64,000 nucleotides of DNA from [Phialemoniopsis] sp. UDSM-2020 (Eukaryota > Ascomycota > Sordariomycetes > Thyridiales > Thyridiaceae), in the NCBI GenBank assembly GCA_018873225.1, contig JAEILZ010000001.1, forward strand, positions 3,410,001 to 3,474,000, given 5' to 3'. The position numbers and the translations under genes were made by a program. This document shows positions 22,469 to 34,643 of the stretch, piece after piece; positions within the stretch are counted from its first letter, which is position 1, and the number at the start of each line of letters is the position of its first letter. The notes beneath the pieces are model-generated. The model had not been told where the DNA came from, made no database searches, and saw nothing but the letters and a program-made list of their open reading frames with translations.

Positions 22469-23601
22469 CTACTTCCCTAATCTCATTTGGGCTCGGGCAT
22501 ACTTGCGTAGACCTCTCAGGAATACTTGGTAACCAACGCCCTGGTTGTCCTTGACGTGGAAGATCTCGGTGAGGCGTACCTGCCATGGGGGGTACCCGGA
22601 TAGTTCCACGTTGGGGCTGAAGAGAAGAAGCAGATCAGGCTCGTCCATCACGCCTTCGCTCAGTTCGGCGTCAATCAGGTCAATGCTGACATCGGCCGCC
22701 GAAATCTTGGATCGCTGAGCCATCTCCGCCAGCGTCTTAGTGAGATCAACTAGTGAGTCTCTTCCATCTTCGGCAGAAAGAAGCATGATAGAGATGTGTC
22801 CCTCCTCGGCATCTTCGCGTCCATGGTCGCGACTTGAGGGTGCGGACTCGATCGAAGGAACATGGGGAGCACGCAACGTCAAAGCCGGATGAACACGGCC
22901 AAAATACGCTGCTAGTTTCTGGGACACAGCCCTATGAGTCTCGGGTAGATAGCTCTTCAGTATCCCTAGCCAATTTGTCAGCTTTTGTTTCGCCAGTTTC
23001 TGTCACCTCGACATACCTGTTTTCTCGTAAACGGATAGCATAGGGATCCCAGCAGATGCGCACCAAGCCGCGAGATCTGCCACTTCGTTGACCAACCGCT
23101 CTAACTCCGCTCCGCCTCTGCCATCGTCCTCCAGCTTCAATATCACGCTCAGGTGTTTTGGCAGCTTCATTAAATCCTTGACGTCGCGCTCGATGATCTC
23201 CGGGGTGCGATGGTGGTAGTACATTATCGAGTAGACTTGGTCTCGAATGGCGTGATATGCTTGTCGGACACGAATGTAGAGCGAGAAGATGGTGTGTATA
23301 ATGGTAAACAATAGAATGTTCAATTGCGCTCGAATGAACCGTCGCACCCTAAGGCGTGAGCCCCCTTCTTGACGACGGCCATGCCTCCGGCTTGGTGACC
23401 TTGAGGGCGGGGTGGGCAAGAATGGCTACCGACAAAGTTAGTCTCTGGAAACAATCTCATTATGCAGAGGTCACATGGAAAAGACCACCGTTCGAATCTG
23501 CTTACCTGAATTAGCTGGGTTCTCTCCTCCTTAGTGAGCAGCTTATGGCCAAACTTCTCATCCCGCCGGTACAGCTCGGTGGTTTTTCTAGAAAACGACA
23601 T
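22469..23601 (-). CDS. nus1: Dehydrodolichyl diphosphate synthase subunit NUS1 (NgBR)
   Basis: Exons 23601-23506, 23425-23017 and 22965-22469 give 333 aa; the introns are 80 and 51 nt. The N-terminus reads MSFSRKTTELYRRDEKFG. A hydrophobic segment near residues 60-80 (LNILLFTIIHTIFSLYI) fits the ER membrane anchor. Then follow PKHLSVILKLED, the degenerate cis-prenyltransferase core, and the C-terminal PPWQVRLTEIF and final RLGK. The terminal RxG motif is the hallmark that NUS1/NgBR contributes to the catalytic site of the heteromer with the Rer2/DHDDS subunit. The complex makes the long polyprenyl diphosphate for dolichol and hence for N-glycosylation. An in-frame upstream ATG at 23649 would add 16 hydrophobic residues. 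I prefer 23601 because family members begin there. Confidence 0.92.
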
Positions 23602-24187
23602 TCTTAGGAGAATCGAGGAAAAAAGAGGGTTGAGGAAACGAAAGAGCACAATCTATAGCGGCGTGTAAAGGTGCTCAGTATGAAATGGGAAAATGCGTTT
23701 ACGGGATCGTGAGCATGGCTGACCTGCTCTGTCGGAGAGGAGACAGAAAAAGAGTGAAGTACTTGTATTGAAGGTCAAGAGGAGGAAGAAGCGGAAAGCA
23801 AGCAAGCAAGCATGTGGTGGCAAGCATGTGACCAATCAGTTGTATTAGGACACTCCAGCCACCATGGGATTCCTACAGCGCTGACGAAAGAGCTGAGGCT
23901 GAGGCCAGTTATCGGTTGATGTGCTGCGCGTCCCCACAAAGCTCCCGTTTTTAGCGGTCCACGCTGCCCAGGTGGAGGGGAAAGGCGATTGTCGCGGCCT
24001 CCAGCTACCATTTCAGGTATTACACCAACACTGTCGACTTAAATCACGATAACAGTCGCGTTCATCCAGGCACAAGGAGACTCGAGGCAACACTGCAAAC
24101 CAACAGCATCGCAGCAACTCTGACTGAGGACATTTATCATCATTCTGTAACAGTCGTCCATGGGGGAATAGCCGTCCAATTGGAGCA
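23602..24187. other. Divergent intergenic region, nus1 / sec10
   Basis: These 586 bp lie between the start codons of nus1 (-) and sec10 (+). There is no recognisable coding frame. It presumably contains both promoters. Confidence 0.5.
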
Positions 24188-26807
24188 ATGGAGAGGGCTG
24201 GGTCGGGAGGCTCAAGGGCCCTATTTCCCAAAGGCCCCAGCTTCACACTTGACGACTTCTCCGGCAAAGACTTCATCGTGCGCGACTTTGTCGATTCTCT
24301 GGCCGAGACAGCAGTACCTGCAAACCGACGATCCGGCCCAGCACACCAAGCATTCGATCCCAAACCACTGATCAGGACTTTCGAGAGTAAGTTGGACCGC
24401 ACCCGACCTTTCCAATATTGGGGTACTCATACGTCGCGATACAGATGCACTGTCTCAGCTAGGCTCACTGTCCGAAGACCTACAAGAGAGAGAGTCTGAG
24501 ATTCTGTCCCATGTACGGAGGGCCGAGATTCAACATGACCAGACTCTCGACACACTCGGGCGCAAGCTTGACCAATCCATGGAGCAATTTGAGGCGTTGG
24601 ATCTTAGTCTGAACAACCCCAACGGCACGAACGCCTATGATAGGAGCAGCCGGGCAGATGGGGGTGGAAACATTGCCGTTCAGATCGGCGAGAAATTAGA
24701 AGAGCTGGACAGGAAGCGGAGGAGAGCGCTGGACGCCAACTTCCTGATCCAGTGCTGGATGGAAGTCTGCGAAACGGGAGAGCTCTCGTCACTACAGGAC
24801 ATACAGAGGCAAGGCGGTGCAGAGAACAAGGTCCGGTGCGCCGTGATTGCCCGACAGCTCATGCGCATCAGCCAACGACTAGACCCGACATCATGGAGTC
24901 AAACAAATGGCACCCGCAGCAACGGAATCACCAACGGAGTCACTGGCGCAAATCGGAAACACAACACACGAGAAGTGTTGGAGAAGTTCTCCGAGACTCT
25001 TGAACAAGACCTGCTGAAACAGTTCAACAACAGCTACCGGCGGCAGAACTTCGATGATATGATGGAATGCGCCAAGGTGCTCCACGACTTCAATGGAGGC
25101 GCCAGTGTCATTGCCATCTTTGTCAACCAACATCAGTTCTTCATTGACAGAGACCAGCTTCTGACTGATGAAGTGACCACGGATGGCGAAATGTGGGACC
25201 AGTTGGCAGACCCCGATTCTGATCCGCCTGGTGTTGAGCCCAGCCTGCAGTCTCTTGTCGATGAAGTCAAGATCGTGATGCAAGAGGAATCGTTCATCAT
25301 CAAACGCGCATTCCCGTACTACGAGACTGTGCTGATCAAGTTCATTCAGCGTGTCTTCCAACAATCCGTCCAGCAGAGGTTGGAGATGGTTCTAGAGAAG
25401 GCCAATACTATCTCATCTCTTGCCTTTCTGAGATCTCTTCACGCATCGAGGAGCTATATCAGTGCTCTCAACGAGGATCTCAAAACGCATGGGTTAACAG
25501 AAAATCCCGAGCCGTGCTCAGCACAGATATCTCAGACCCTGGACCAACAGATGGAAGAATTATTCGTCCCCTATCTAGTTGGTAACTCTTACATTGACCG
25601 AGAGAGAAAGAGTCTTGAGGAAATGTACAACTCTCTCTTATTCAAGTTTACTCTCTATCACTCGAGGCGACAGAAGGCGCCGCGAGGTTTCATGGCGGCC
25701 ATTGCACAACAGGGAACGCAACTTATCGCGTCAGCCAAAGATGCGTACATGGAGCGTCTTGATTCTTCTGATCTGACACCGACTCAGAAGGCAATGATGC
25801 TCCGGGTTGCCGGTATTCAAGATATCGATAAGAAGAACGAGATTGAGGTTTCAGAGGAAGACGGTGTGCTGAGTGTTGCCAATGCGAAGCGCATGATGAC
25901 GTGGTTGGCAGAAAGTGTGCGGAGGACTTTGGAGCTCGGCACAGCCATCGATACCCCCAAGGATGTCAGTGTGCTGCTCAATCTACTCCTCACCAGTATG
26001 GGAAAGGTCTATGTCGAGACCGCGCTTGATGCTGCTCTTGACCAAGCTACACTCCAGGAGAACGTCAAAGTCGAGCCCGACCTCAGCTATCTGCCGAATG
26101 TACGGCCGGCCGTCACCATCACAAACATCATGTCGCGTTTCATGACGACCGTCTTGATCAGGCTCGCCGAGTCAAATACGACAGTGCGGAGGCACATGGA
26201 GGCGCAGACCAAGATGGGGATGGAGTCGATTGAGAAAAAGACGAATGCGGTCATGAAGACAACAGTCGATGTTGCAATCAATTGGGTGACCAGATCCCTG
26301 ACGACTCAGAAGAAGACCGATTTCCGCCCCAGGGATGACGACCTAGAAACTCTGGTCGACTCCCTCCAGACGCAAACTTGTCTAACTATCACCACATTCC
26401 TCAACCGAGTTACCAACCTTCTCAATCAGTCCGTTGATGGTCACAATGTTGAGATCATCTCGAGCGAACTCGCTCTTGCTATCCACAAATTGCTATTCGA
26501 CCATTTCAAGAAATTTCCTGTCAACGCTACTGGCGGTCTCATGGTTACAAAGGACATCGCCAAATATGTGTCAACACTCAAAGAGTGGCCTCTGACAAAG
26601 GAGGTGGAGGGCATCGTCGAGGTCCTCACGGAGGTTGGGTACCTCTTCATCATCGGCCCCGAGGCGCTGAGAGAGAGGTCGAGGAACCTGGCATCCGGAC
26701 CTGTGGGTCTCGGTAAGAGGCTACACAAAGCAGACTTCAAAGCGTTCGTACAGAGGAGAGAGGACGCGAGCAGTGTTGGCATCCAGAGCGTGCTTGCTGG
26801 GCTATGA
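24188..26807 (+). CDS. sec10: Exocyst complex component SEC10
   Basis: Exons 24188-24386 and 24445-26807 flank a 58-nt intron; the joint gives LIRTFE-NALSQLGSLSEDLQ. The protein is 853 aa and largely alpha-helical. The N-terminal third has a coiled-coil segment (EDLQERESEILSHVRRAEIQ onward), preceded by the conserved FDPKPLIRTFE. The C-terminus carries DHFKKFPVNATGGLMVTKDI, VLTEVGYLFIIGPEALRE and DFKAFVQRRED, matching the Sec10 C-terminal helical bundle (snail domain). Sec10 is one of eight subunits that tether secretory vesicles to the plasma membrane, mainly at hyphal tips in filamentous fungi. COG and other CATCHR tethers are the alternatives, but the C-terminal pattern favours Sec10. Confidence 0.87.
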
Positions 26808-27985
26808 TTGTTCAAGTGGCAAGTACAGAGTTGATAAGTATGTAATGATTACGAAGGCAGCGATGTTTGGCGTTTTATGAATTGACACCAGTATGTGCTG
26901 ACAGTTTCCCTGATCCGAGTCTGCTGGCTTTTTTCTTGATCTTGATATACTTGGTCGGCGTCAGTCACACCAGGCACCCCCGTCAGACCGGCGAGTCCGG
27001 TCAACGGTGGGACAATTTCCAACTAGCCAAATCAAACACAGCGTCCATGGTTCTTGTCCAACCATTCTGTACATGTATTTCAATCATGTCTAACTTTTCC
27101 CACCTCCACGCTTCAACACAACGGCAACAGCGACATATGCCCGCTGACATGGCAAATTGATGATGACATCTTATCGCCCGTCCGAACTAGGCTCGTCATC
27201 AACTTCGGCAATCGACAATTGTGGGTGTACTGGGCGAATACAAAAATAGGACGAGGCTATGATACACCCCCAAAACCGCCGTGGTATGCATGCCCAGACT
27301 GCAGATCACTCGCGAAATGCGCCTGAAGAAAACTGCACATTGCTGTTTGCGGTCGTTCCCCCGCTTGAGGCTGAGTTACCACCTCCTCAACCCTAGTTCG
27401 TGAAAAGAACAAATCTGTCCCACATGCACAGGACATGCGTCTGATTCTGCAACATTCAACACCTCCGACGAATTGAAAATGGCCTGAGATCCAAGGACCG
27501 AACTAGCTGCTCCCCAATTATTCTTGAAATGTGACGGAACAGCTGCAAAAGGCCCGCGCAGAAGACCGCCCCCAACGGCCAGAGCAAAATGGTGGAGTGG
27601 CAGTGACAGCTTCTGCGGAGACAGCCTTGCTGGCTGAACTCATTCTGGCACCTTCGCCGAGCATTAAGCTTATGGCCCAAGAGGCGTCACTGCCGCTCTC
27701 GCGGGTGTTGGTTGTGGAGGCACAACAGCGGCAAGCCATGCGTTGGTTTGCCCACTTCATGATACGTGGATGATGGCGAAGACCGGGGCTGGGTGGTACG
27801 GGTCATCAGTGTGTAGGTAGTGCATATGCCCGATGAGAACGTATGAGACCATATCTGCTAGCAATTCCCTGCCTTCTGGCGTTCATTAATTCGCGACCTG
27901 GAAATTGGCCCTGGGGATCTGGGGTTTTCTTGTCTTTTTCTCAGACGTTATCATTCATATCCTTTCTCGGGACTATTAAAACAGC
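26808..27985. other. Intergenic region; possible upstream exon not excluded
   Basis: There is no supportable gene between sec10 and the membrane protein gene. A frame starting at 27843 begins with a hydrophobic, signal-peptide-like stretch (MRPYLLAIPCLLAFINSR), and an AACAG acceptor-like site abuts the next gene at 27984. I see no good donor, so a leader exon is only a possibility. Confidence 0.4.
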
Positions 27986-29098
27986 ATGCCGAGTCCTGTC
28001 GAAGATTTGGACCTTGCTTGTCCAAGCGGCGGAGACTTCTATATCTGCGACAAAGCCAAAATCCAGTTCCTAGGCTGTTGTACCAGCGACCCATGTGCGG
28101 ATGGATCTGGGAACTGCCCACAAAGCGATTTACGCACTTCAACTTTTCGCAAGGATAAGAATACCTATGATCGAATCCAGCCCCAGCTATGTGTTTCGCC
28201 ATATGATGGAGCCAAGTCGTGGTTTACCTGCTTGCATGAAACGGAGAATATCCCGCCCTTTCTCGGATGCTGCGCTACGACTCCATGCGGTACTGGCTGC
28301 CCCCAGAAGAGCCTGGTTGCCGCGAGGCTGAACGACGATAGTTACAAGAGGGCAATGTTCCTGTCGCCTACTGCAACCTCCAGCGTCGGCCGAACATCGA
28401 GCACTGCATCACTATCAAGTTCGGCGTGGCCAACAACGACGGCAACGACAACACCTGGAGCAAGTCCGAGTCAGGACAGGACGGAAAGCCATGACCAGGG
28501 ACTTTCAACTGGTGCCATTGTTGGGATCAGTGTTGGTGTGGCAGTCGTTGCCCTCATAGCTGTCGGTTTCCTACTGTACAAGTGCGGTTGGCGGCAGCGA
28601 GGAAGAAGGGAGGAGGAGAGGCATGTCATGCCGTTGCCTTCTGCGGCAGGGTCAGAGCCTTATAAACCGTATCAGGGCAATCGAGAGAGCCCTTACAAAG
28701 GTGACCCTCCTTTCATATCGGCTTCTCGATAGGAATTCATACTGACCGTCACAGATTCCTTTGCCAGCAGTCCCACGGCCGTGAACTTCAGGGGCTCCCC
28801 CTATTCCGATCAACGAGAGTTCACCCCTCACCGCCCCCCGTCGAGCATGCCCGACTCTCCTGGCATGTCCTGGATGGGAACAGAAAGCGGTCGAGTATCC
28901 TATGCCTCCAGCGCAACCCATGGCTGGACGGACGGGCCCCGTAATTGGCATCTATCAGGGGTACCGGGGACGACAGCGGCCCATTACGCATATGATCCGG
29001 TCGAACTTCCAGCCACAAGACCTCCTGATCAGGCAGTCGAGTTGCCAACGTTTGACACAGGCATGTCCTATCACGACAGGAGAGCATCTCATCTGTAA
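27986..29098 (+). CDS. Cys-rich single-pass membrane protein, unknown function
   Basis: Exons 27986-28700 and 28755-29098 flank a 54-nt intron (joint ESPYK-DSFASSPTAV) and give 352 aa. The N-terminal region holds two related Cys modules: CPSGGDFYIC...FLGCCTSDPC...CP (about residues 12-45) and CVSPYDGAKSWFTC...FLGCCATTPC...CP (about 69-107). A Ser/Thr-rich linker follows, then one transmembrane helix (GAIVGISVGVAVVALIAVGFLLY, about 175-197), a basic stop-transfer (RQRGRREEER) and a 140-residue Pro/Ser-rich cytoplasmic tail. This resembles fungal surface proteins of sensor-like architecture, but I do not recognise a named family. No signal peptide is present with this start. Either the helix acts as the signal anchor or an upstream exon is missed. 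Confidence 0.75.
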
Positions 29099-30228
29099 AA
29101 AGTTGGTTGGATGTCTGATCCGACAAGAAGTTACTGTCATGGCATTGCATATTGGCTGGCATCCCAACGTATAATTCAGTTGGTTGGAGTTGCAGAAGGG
29201 CTGGAGGGAGTATTGCTTGCATTCTGCAAGTTAGGCGTTCTTGCGGTTTGACACCTTTGGATGGTCAAAGCATAGTGATGAGCAGAGTCACTCATTCAGG
29301 GATAATTTAGAATACGATGAACTGTATGTATCCAATCCCTCAGCACCCGAAGGGCGCAACTTTGAGAGTGAAGTGGTGGCATTTCAAGTAATAATACTCT
29401 GGCCGGCCATCACCACCCACTGTGTTGATTCTCTATAAGTATCCGTAGCTTACCATGCTCAGTACGAGTTTGGCACATGGACCAACTTGAAGTGGCTCGG
29501 TCTATGCAGGACGTTAATCAGAACCAGATCCCGGGGTTGTGTGGGCCGATTGGATGTTTCAAGCAAGCGGTGCGGCTCGGCGAGCGTCCCAGATAGTCAA
29601 AGGACAAGCTTCAAAGGAATTGCATGGCTTGGGTGGTGTCTCGACTGATCGGTGCATCCTCCGACGTGGAAATCCCCGATGCGCGCAACACCAGACCAGA
29701 CTTCTGGATTTTGGGTGGTGGCCCCGTTACAGGGTCCCCGAACGCCGAGGTTCTAGGCCACATGGGCTCTAGCGCAGGGGTTAGCCTGCGCTAAAACGTG
29801 CCAATTGCTTAGAAAGCTCACCCCGCCATCATTAGATATTGACACGTAGAGCAAAACCTCAAAAAAGTCTGGCCCTGGCAGGAATCTCAGGCAGGCAGGC
29901 AGGTACTTGTAGATCCCCAATTGCCACTCACGCTCTTTTTTCCGCACAAAGGACATTTGGTCGGTCTTGAGAGGTGGCTTCTGTTTTCCAAACGTCTTTG
30001 CCGGATCCCAAGGACCTCGCAGAAAAGAATTGTCTACCAGGGTGCTCTCAGCTCGGCTAGCTAAGGGAGAGAGACAAGCTTGCAAAGACTTATACACCCT
30101 TGTGGCGGCCAGATTTCCCCATATAAATCTTCCCTGTTAAATACGATCGAGGCCCCTCTGCTTATTTCACAACCTCGCACGCAGTTTTCCCCACTGGCCC
30201 AGCACTCATTCTCTGGGAGACTTTCAAG
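29099..30228. other. Intergenic region upstream of the Ca2+ pump
   Basis: No coding frame here can be supported. The last 110 bp contain a TATA-like site at 30122 and presumably the pump promoter. Confidence 0.5.
30122..30128 (+). promoter_or_regulatory. TATA-like element of the Ca2+-ATPase gene
   Basis: TATAAAT lies about 100 nt upstream of the ATG at 30229, in a position suitable for a core promoter with a short leader. Sequence match only. Confidence 0.4.
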
Positions 30229-33200
30229 ATGGATAACGCATATGCGCAACCCGTCGACAAGGTCCTCAAGGGCCTTGGTGTTAACGCGACTGACGGCTTG
30301 ACCGACAGCCAGGTCATCGACTTGCGCTCCAAGCACGGCAAGAATGGTAGGCACCTGCCCTCACATGCGCCTTGTGCGACCTTTGATAATATGCCACTGA
30401 CACAGACTTCTGCAGCCATTGCCGAGGAACCTCCGACGCCCCTTTGGGAGCTCATTCTCGAGCAGTTCAAGGACCAGTTGGTCATCATTCTTCTTGGATC
30501 CGCGGCCGTGTCCTTCGTACTTGCGCTCTTCGAGGATGAAGGTGGCTGGAGCGCCTTTGTCGATCCCGCAGTCGTACGTCGCAACCCCAAGAATCCGTCG
30601 CAAGACCTCAGTGCGGCTGCTGACCTATTGAATGCTGCAGATTCTTACTATCCTGATCCTGAACGCCGTCGTCGGTGTCTCCCAAGAGAGCAGCGCTGAG
30701 AAGGCCATTGCGGCCTTGCAGGAATACTCTGCCAATGAGGCCAACGTTCTTCGTAACAATGGACACATCTCGAGGGTCAAGGCGGACGAGCTGGTTCCTG
30801 GTGATATCATCGCTGTCGCCATTGGCGATCGCATCCCGGCTGATTGCAGGCTGATCTCTATCGAGAGCAACAGCTTTGCTGTTGACCAGGCCATCCTTAC
30901 TGGCGAGTCCGAGAGTGTTGGCAAGGATGCGACCGCCGTCGTAGCCGACGACAAGGCTGTCAAGCAGGATCAGGTCAACATGCTCTTCTCGGGTACCACT
31001 GTCGTCACGGGTCGCGCCAAGGCTGTCGTTGTTCTGACTGGTTCGAACACGGCTATCGGAGATATCCACGAGAGCATCACCGCCCAGATCTCCGAGCCCA
31101 CGCCCCTCAAGCAGAAGCTCAATGATTTCGGAGACACTCTCGCAAAGGTTATTACCGTCATCTGCATTGCCGTCTGGCTGATCAACATCCCCAACTTCAA
31201 CGACCCCAGCCACGGAAACTGGACCAAGGGCGCCATCTACTACCTGAAAATTGCTGTGTCCCTTGGCGTCGCTGCTATCCCCGAAGGTCTCGCCGTTGTC
31301 ATCACTACTTGTTTGGCACTTGGAACCCGTAAGATGGCCGCCAAGAATGCTGTCGTGAGGAGCCTGCCCTCTGTCGAGACTCTTGGCAGCTGCAGCGTTA
31401 TCTGCTCCGACAAGACCGGCACCCTGACCACCAACCAGATGAGCGTTAACAAGGTCGTCTACATTGGCGAAAATGGCTCTGACCTGGAGGAGCTCAATGT
31501 TGAGGGAACTACTTTTGAGCCCAAGGGCAGGATCACGCAGAAGGGCAAGGTCGTTGAGGACCTGGCGCAGAAGTCCAGCACCGTCCTCCAGCTGACCGAG
31601 GTTGCTGCTCTGTGCAATGACGCCCGCCTCGCCTACGATGCCCGTCTCGGTACCTTTACTAGCATTGGTGAGCCCACCGAAGGAGCTCTGCGGGTTCTCG
31701 CCGAGAAGATCGGCCCCTGCGCTCCCGAGGACTGCCACCCTGAGGACCGTGTCCACTACGCAAGCACCTGGTATGAGAAGAAGTACGAGCACCTCGCTAC
31801 TTATGAATTCTCCCGCGACCGCAAGAGCATGTCGGTTCTTGTGCAGAATGGCAAGGGTCAGAAACTGCTGGTCAAGGGTGCGCCCGAGTCTATCCTCGAG
31901 CGATGCACCCACACCTTGGTCGGCGCCAACGGCAAGAAAGTTGCCTTGGACCGCAAGCTCTCCGATCTGATTCTCCGTGAGGTTGTCGACTACGGAAACC
32001 GTGGTCTCCGTGTTATTGCCATGGCCACCGTTGAAGATGTCTCTGGAAACCCTCTGTCCAAGTCTGCCAAGTCTACCACCGATTACGCCAATCTCGAGCA
32101 GAACATGACTTTCCTCGGTCTAGTCGGCATGTTGGATCCTCCGCGTCCCGAGGTCCCCATGTCCATCGCCAAGTGCAAGGAGGCTGGCATTCGCGTTATT
32201 GTCATCACCGGCGACAACCGCAACACTGCCGAGAGCATCTGTCGTTCGATTGGTGTGTTCGGAGAGTATGAGGAACTTGAGGGCAAGAGCTACACGGGCC
32301 GTGAATTCGACAACCTCAGCCCCAGTGAGCAACTCGAGGCCGCTAAGAAGGCTTCCCTATTCTCCCGTGTCGAGCCTAGCCACAAGTCTAAGCTCGTGGA
32401 TCTTCTTCAGCAACTTGGGGAGGTCGTTGCCATGACTGGCGATGGTGTCAACGACGCCCCCGCCCTCAAGAAGGCCGATATTGGTGTGGCCATGGGTTCG
32501 GGTACCGATGTCTCCAAGTTGGCTGCTGATATGGTCCTGGCTGATAACAACTTCGCCACTATTGAGGTTGCCATTGAGGAGGGCCGCTCGATCTACAACA
32601 ACACTCAGCAGTTCATCCGATACCTCATCTCTTCCAACATCGGCGAGGTTGTTTCCATCTTCCTGACTGCCGCTCTCGGCATGCCCGAGGCTCTGATTCC
32701 TGTTCAACTCCTTTGGGTCAACCTTGTCACCGATGGTCTCCCGGCTACTGCACTCTCTTTCAATCCTCCTGACCACGACATCATGCGTCGCCAACCGCGC
32801 AAGCGTGACGAGGCTCTGATCGGCGGCTGGCTCTTCCTTCGTTACCTTATCATCGGCACCTACGTCGGTCTCGCCACTGTTGCCGGCTACGCCTGGTGGT
32901 TCATGTACAACCCTGCCGGTCCCCAAATCACCTTCTCGCAGCTCTCGCGCTTCCACCACTGCACAGCGGATTTCCCAGAGATCGGCTGCGCCATGTTCTC
33001 CAACGATATGGCCAAGTCCGCATCCACTGTCTCCTTGTCCATCCTTGTCGTTATCGAGATGTTCAACGCCATGAACGCCCTGTCTTCGAGCGAGTCGCTT
33101 CTGACCCTTCCGCTCTGGGAGAACATGATGCTGGTCTACGCCATTGCCCTGTCGATGGCGCTACACTTTGCTCTGCTTTACACTCCGGTCTTGCAGTCTC

Positions 33201-33417
33201 TGTTCTCGATTCTACCTCTTGACTGGACCGAGTGGAAGGCGGTGCTGATCATCAGCGCTCCTGTCATGTAAGTTTGCCATTGCACCCCTTATACAATCCA
33301 ACAAATTTCTAACACTGTATCTACAGTCTCATCGACGAGATCCTCAAGTTGGCGGAGAGACAGTTCTTCATGCAGAAGACGGCGGAGATCGTCACCAAGA
33401 CGAAGAAGGAGCAGTAA
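30229..33417 (+). CDS. nca-1: SERCA-type Ca2+-transporting P-type ATPase
   Basis: Exons 30229-30346, 30416-30573, 30641-33267 and 33327-33417 give 997 aa, the usual SERCA length. Joints read [32 protein letters not shown] and SAPV-ILIDEILK. P-type ATPase landmarks are all present: TGES (about 179) in the actuator domain, [10 protein letters not shown] (about 303) in helix M4 with the Ca2+-liganding Glu, the phosphorylated Asp349 in [14 protein letters not shown] in the nucleotide domain, and [17 protein letters not shown] (about 691). It pumps cytosolic Ca2+ into the ER or related stores using ATP. Neurospora NCA-1 is the closest match I recognise; the Pmr1-type Golgi pump is less likely from length and the M4-M6 sequence. 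A convergent proteasome gene lies 400 bp downstream. Confidence 0.95.
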
Positions 33418-33817
33418 ATGGCAAGAAATTGCCGAGGGGTTTATGTGTATGATCAGGGGGCATCTGATAGAAATGTAGACGCATGTACACTACTTCTAGC
33501 TCAACTAGAGTAAGACGGTCAGTTCTCAGGCGAGACTGACCTCATCACAACAATAGAATCTGCGAACACTCTTGCTTTGTTTAATTAAACAATCACCTCT
33601 TATAGCACCTCTCTCACGTGTTGAGAACAGGTTTTCATGAGATCCTCGACTTCACGCCTAGCCCCGAGTAGTATTTTCTACCTTTGAGAGGCAAGACTCT
33701 ATTCGTACAATTACCCGAATTCTGGAGTCTAGAACGACGAGAAGACCTGATGGAGGCAGTCTTCCTTATCCGTGGGCAAACTCTAAGACTCCGGCCACTT
33801 GTCCCAACTTTATCCCT
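33418..33817. other. Convergent intergenic region
   Basis: These 400 bp lie between the SERCA and proteasome beta-3 stop codons. No coding content is visible. It carries both 3' UTRs. Confidence 0.5.
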
Positions 33818-34643
33818 CTAATCCTGACGACCCTTGAGTAACCGCTTCGTAACCTTGTCCTTCTCAATGATGTAGACGTGTGCACCCCAACCAGACAGAG
33901 CATCTCTGTCGACCGCATTCAGCAGCGACTGGGAGATGGTCTCAAACAGCTCATCGGGGCCCTGGAACCAAACATGTCAGCAAACACGCTCCATTTTCAT
34001 AGACGCTTTCTTTCGGAATTGATGAATCATACCAGGTCCGGCTCATACAAGCTCTCGCACATGCCGTACAGCTGCTCCGTCGCCGTCCCGCTGACGATAA
34101 AGTCCTTGGCAAAGTCGATGCAGCCGATCGAGTCGAAGCCGCAGATGAAGGGCTGGCCCGTCTTGGGCTCGAGGCCGGCGACGACGGGGCTGACAAAGTA
34201 GGGGCCGAAGCGGCGCTCGTAGAGGGAGCTCGAGACGAGGTTGGCAAAGGTCTTGGGGGCGATGTGGCGCTCCTCGCGCAGGCGGTACATGTTGACCTTG
34301 TAGCGGAAGAGGTCGGCGACGGTGGACACGTCGGTGGCCAGGCCCGTGAGGCCGAGGAAGACGCCCTCGCCGTACTGGAAGATCTTGGGGAAGTTGTTGG
34401 AGACGGTCAGGGCCTGGAGGCCGAGGCGCAGGTCGCAGGCGATGGCGACGCAGTCCTTGCCCACCATGGCGACGCAGGCGCCGCCGTCTGTGTGTGGACC
34501 TTGGTTAGTATCTTACTGTCCTTTATGACGTCCTTGAATTGCTTCGGGAGACAAACTTATTGAGAAAGGCGACGACTAGAAGGTGATGGTTAGCTGGCTG
34601 ATGTCGGTGATGATGGCTGACTGGGGGAAGGGCGACGTACCAT
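33818..34643 (-). CDS. pup3: 20S proteasome subunit beta-3 (PUP3)
   Basis: Four exons (34643-34641, 34575-34557, 34487-34033, 33961-33818) give 206 aa, the normal beta-3 length. The first coding exon is only the ATG and the second only 19 nt. Their joints give [26 protein letters not shown], matching the family N-terminus and supporting the splice choices. All introns have clear donors, and introns 1 and 2 carry CTAAC-type branch sites. The body includes FEYG-like [17 protein letters not shown] and [10 protein letters not shown], and the C-terminus is [18 protein letters not shown]...KRLLKGRQD. Beta-3 is a structural, non-catalytic subunit without propeptide or N-terminal Thr. The gene is divergent from the UBX-protein gene (669 bp apart), a possible protein-turnover pair. 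Confidence 0.94.

Noticed and set aside
30608..31912. 434-codon minus-strand frame
   Set aside because: It is exactly antisense to the conserved SERCA coding exon. It is open because of that exon's codon bias and has no recognisable domain.
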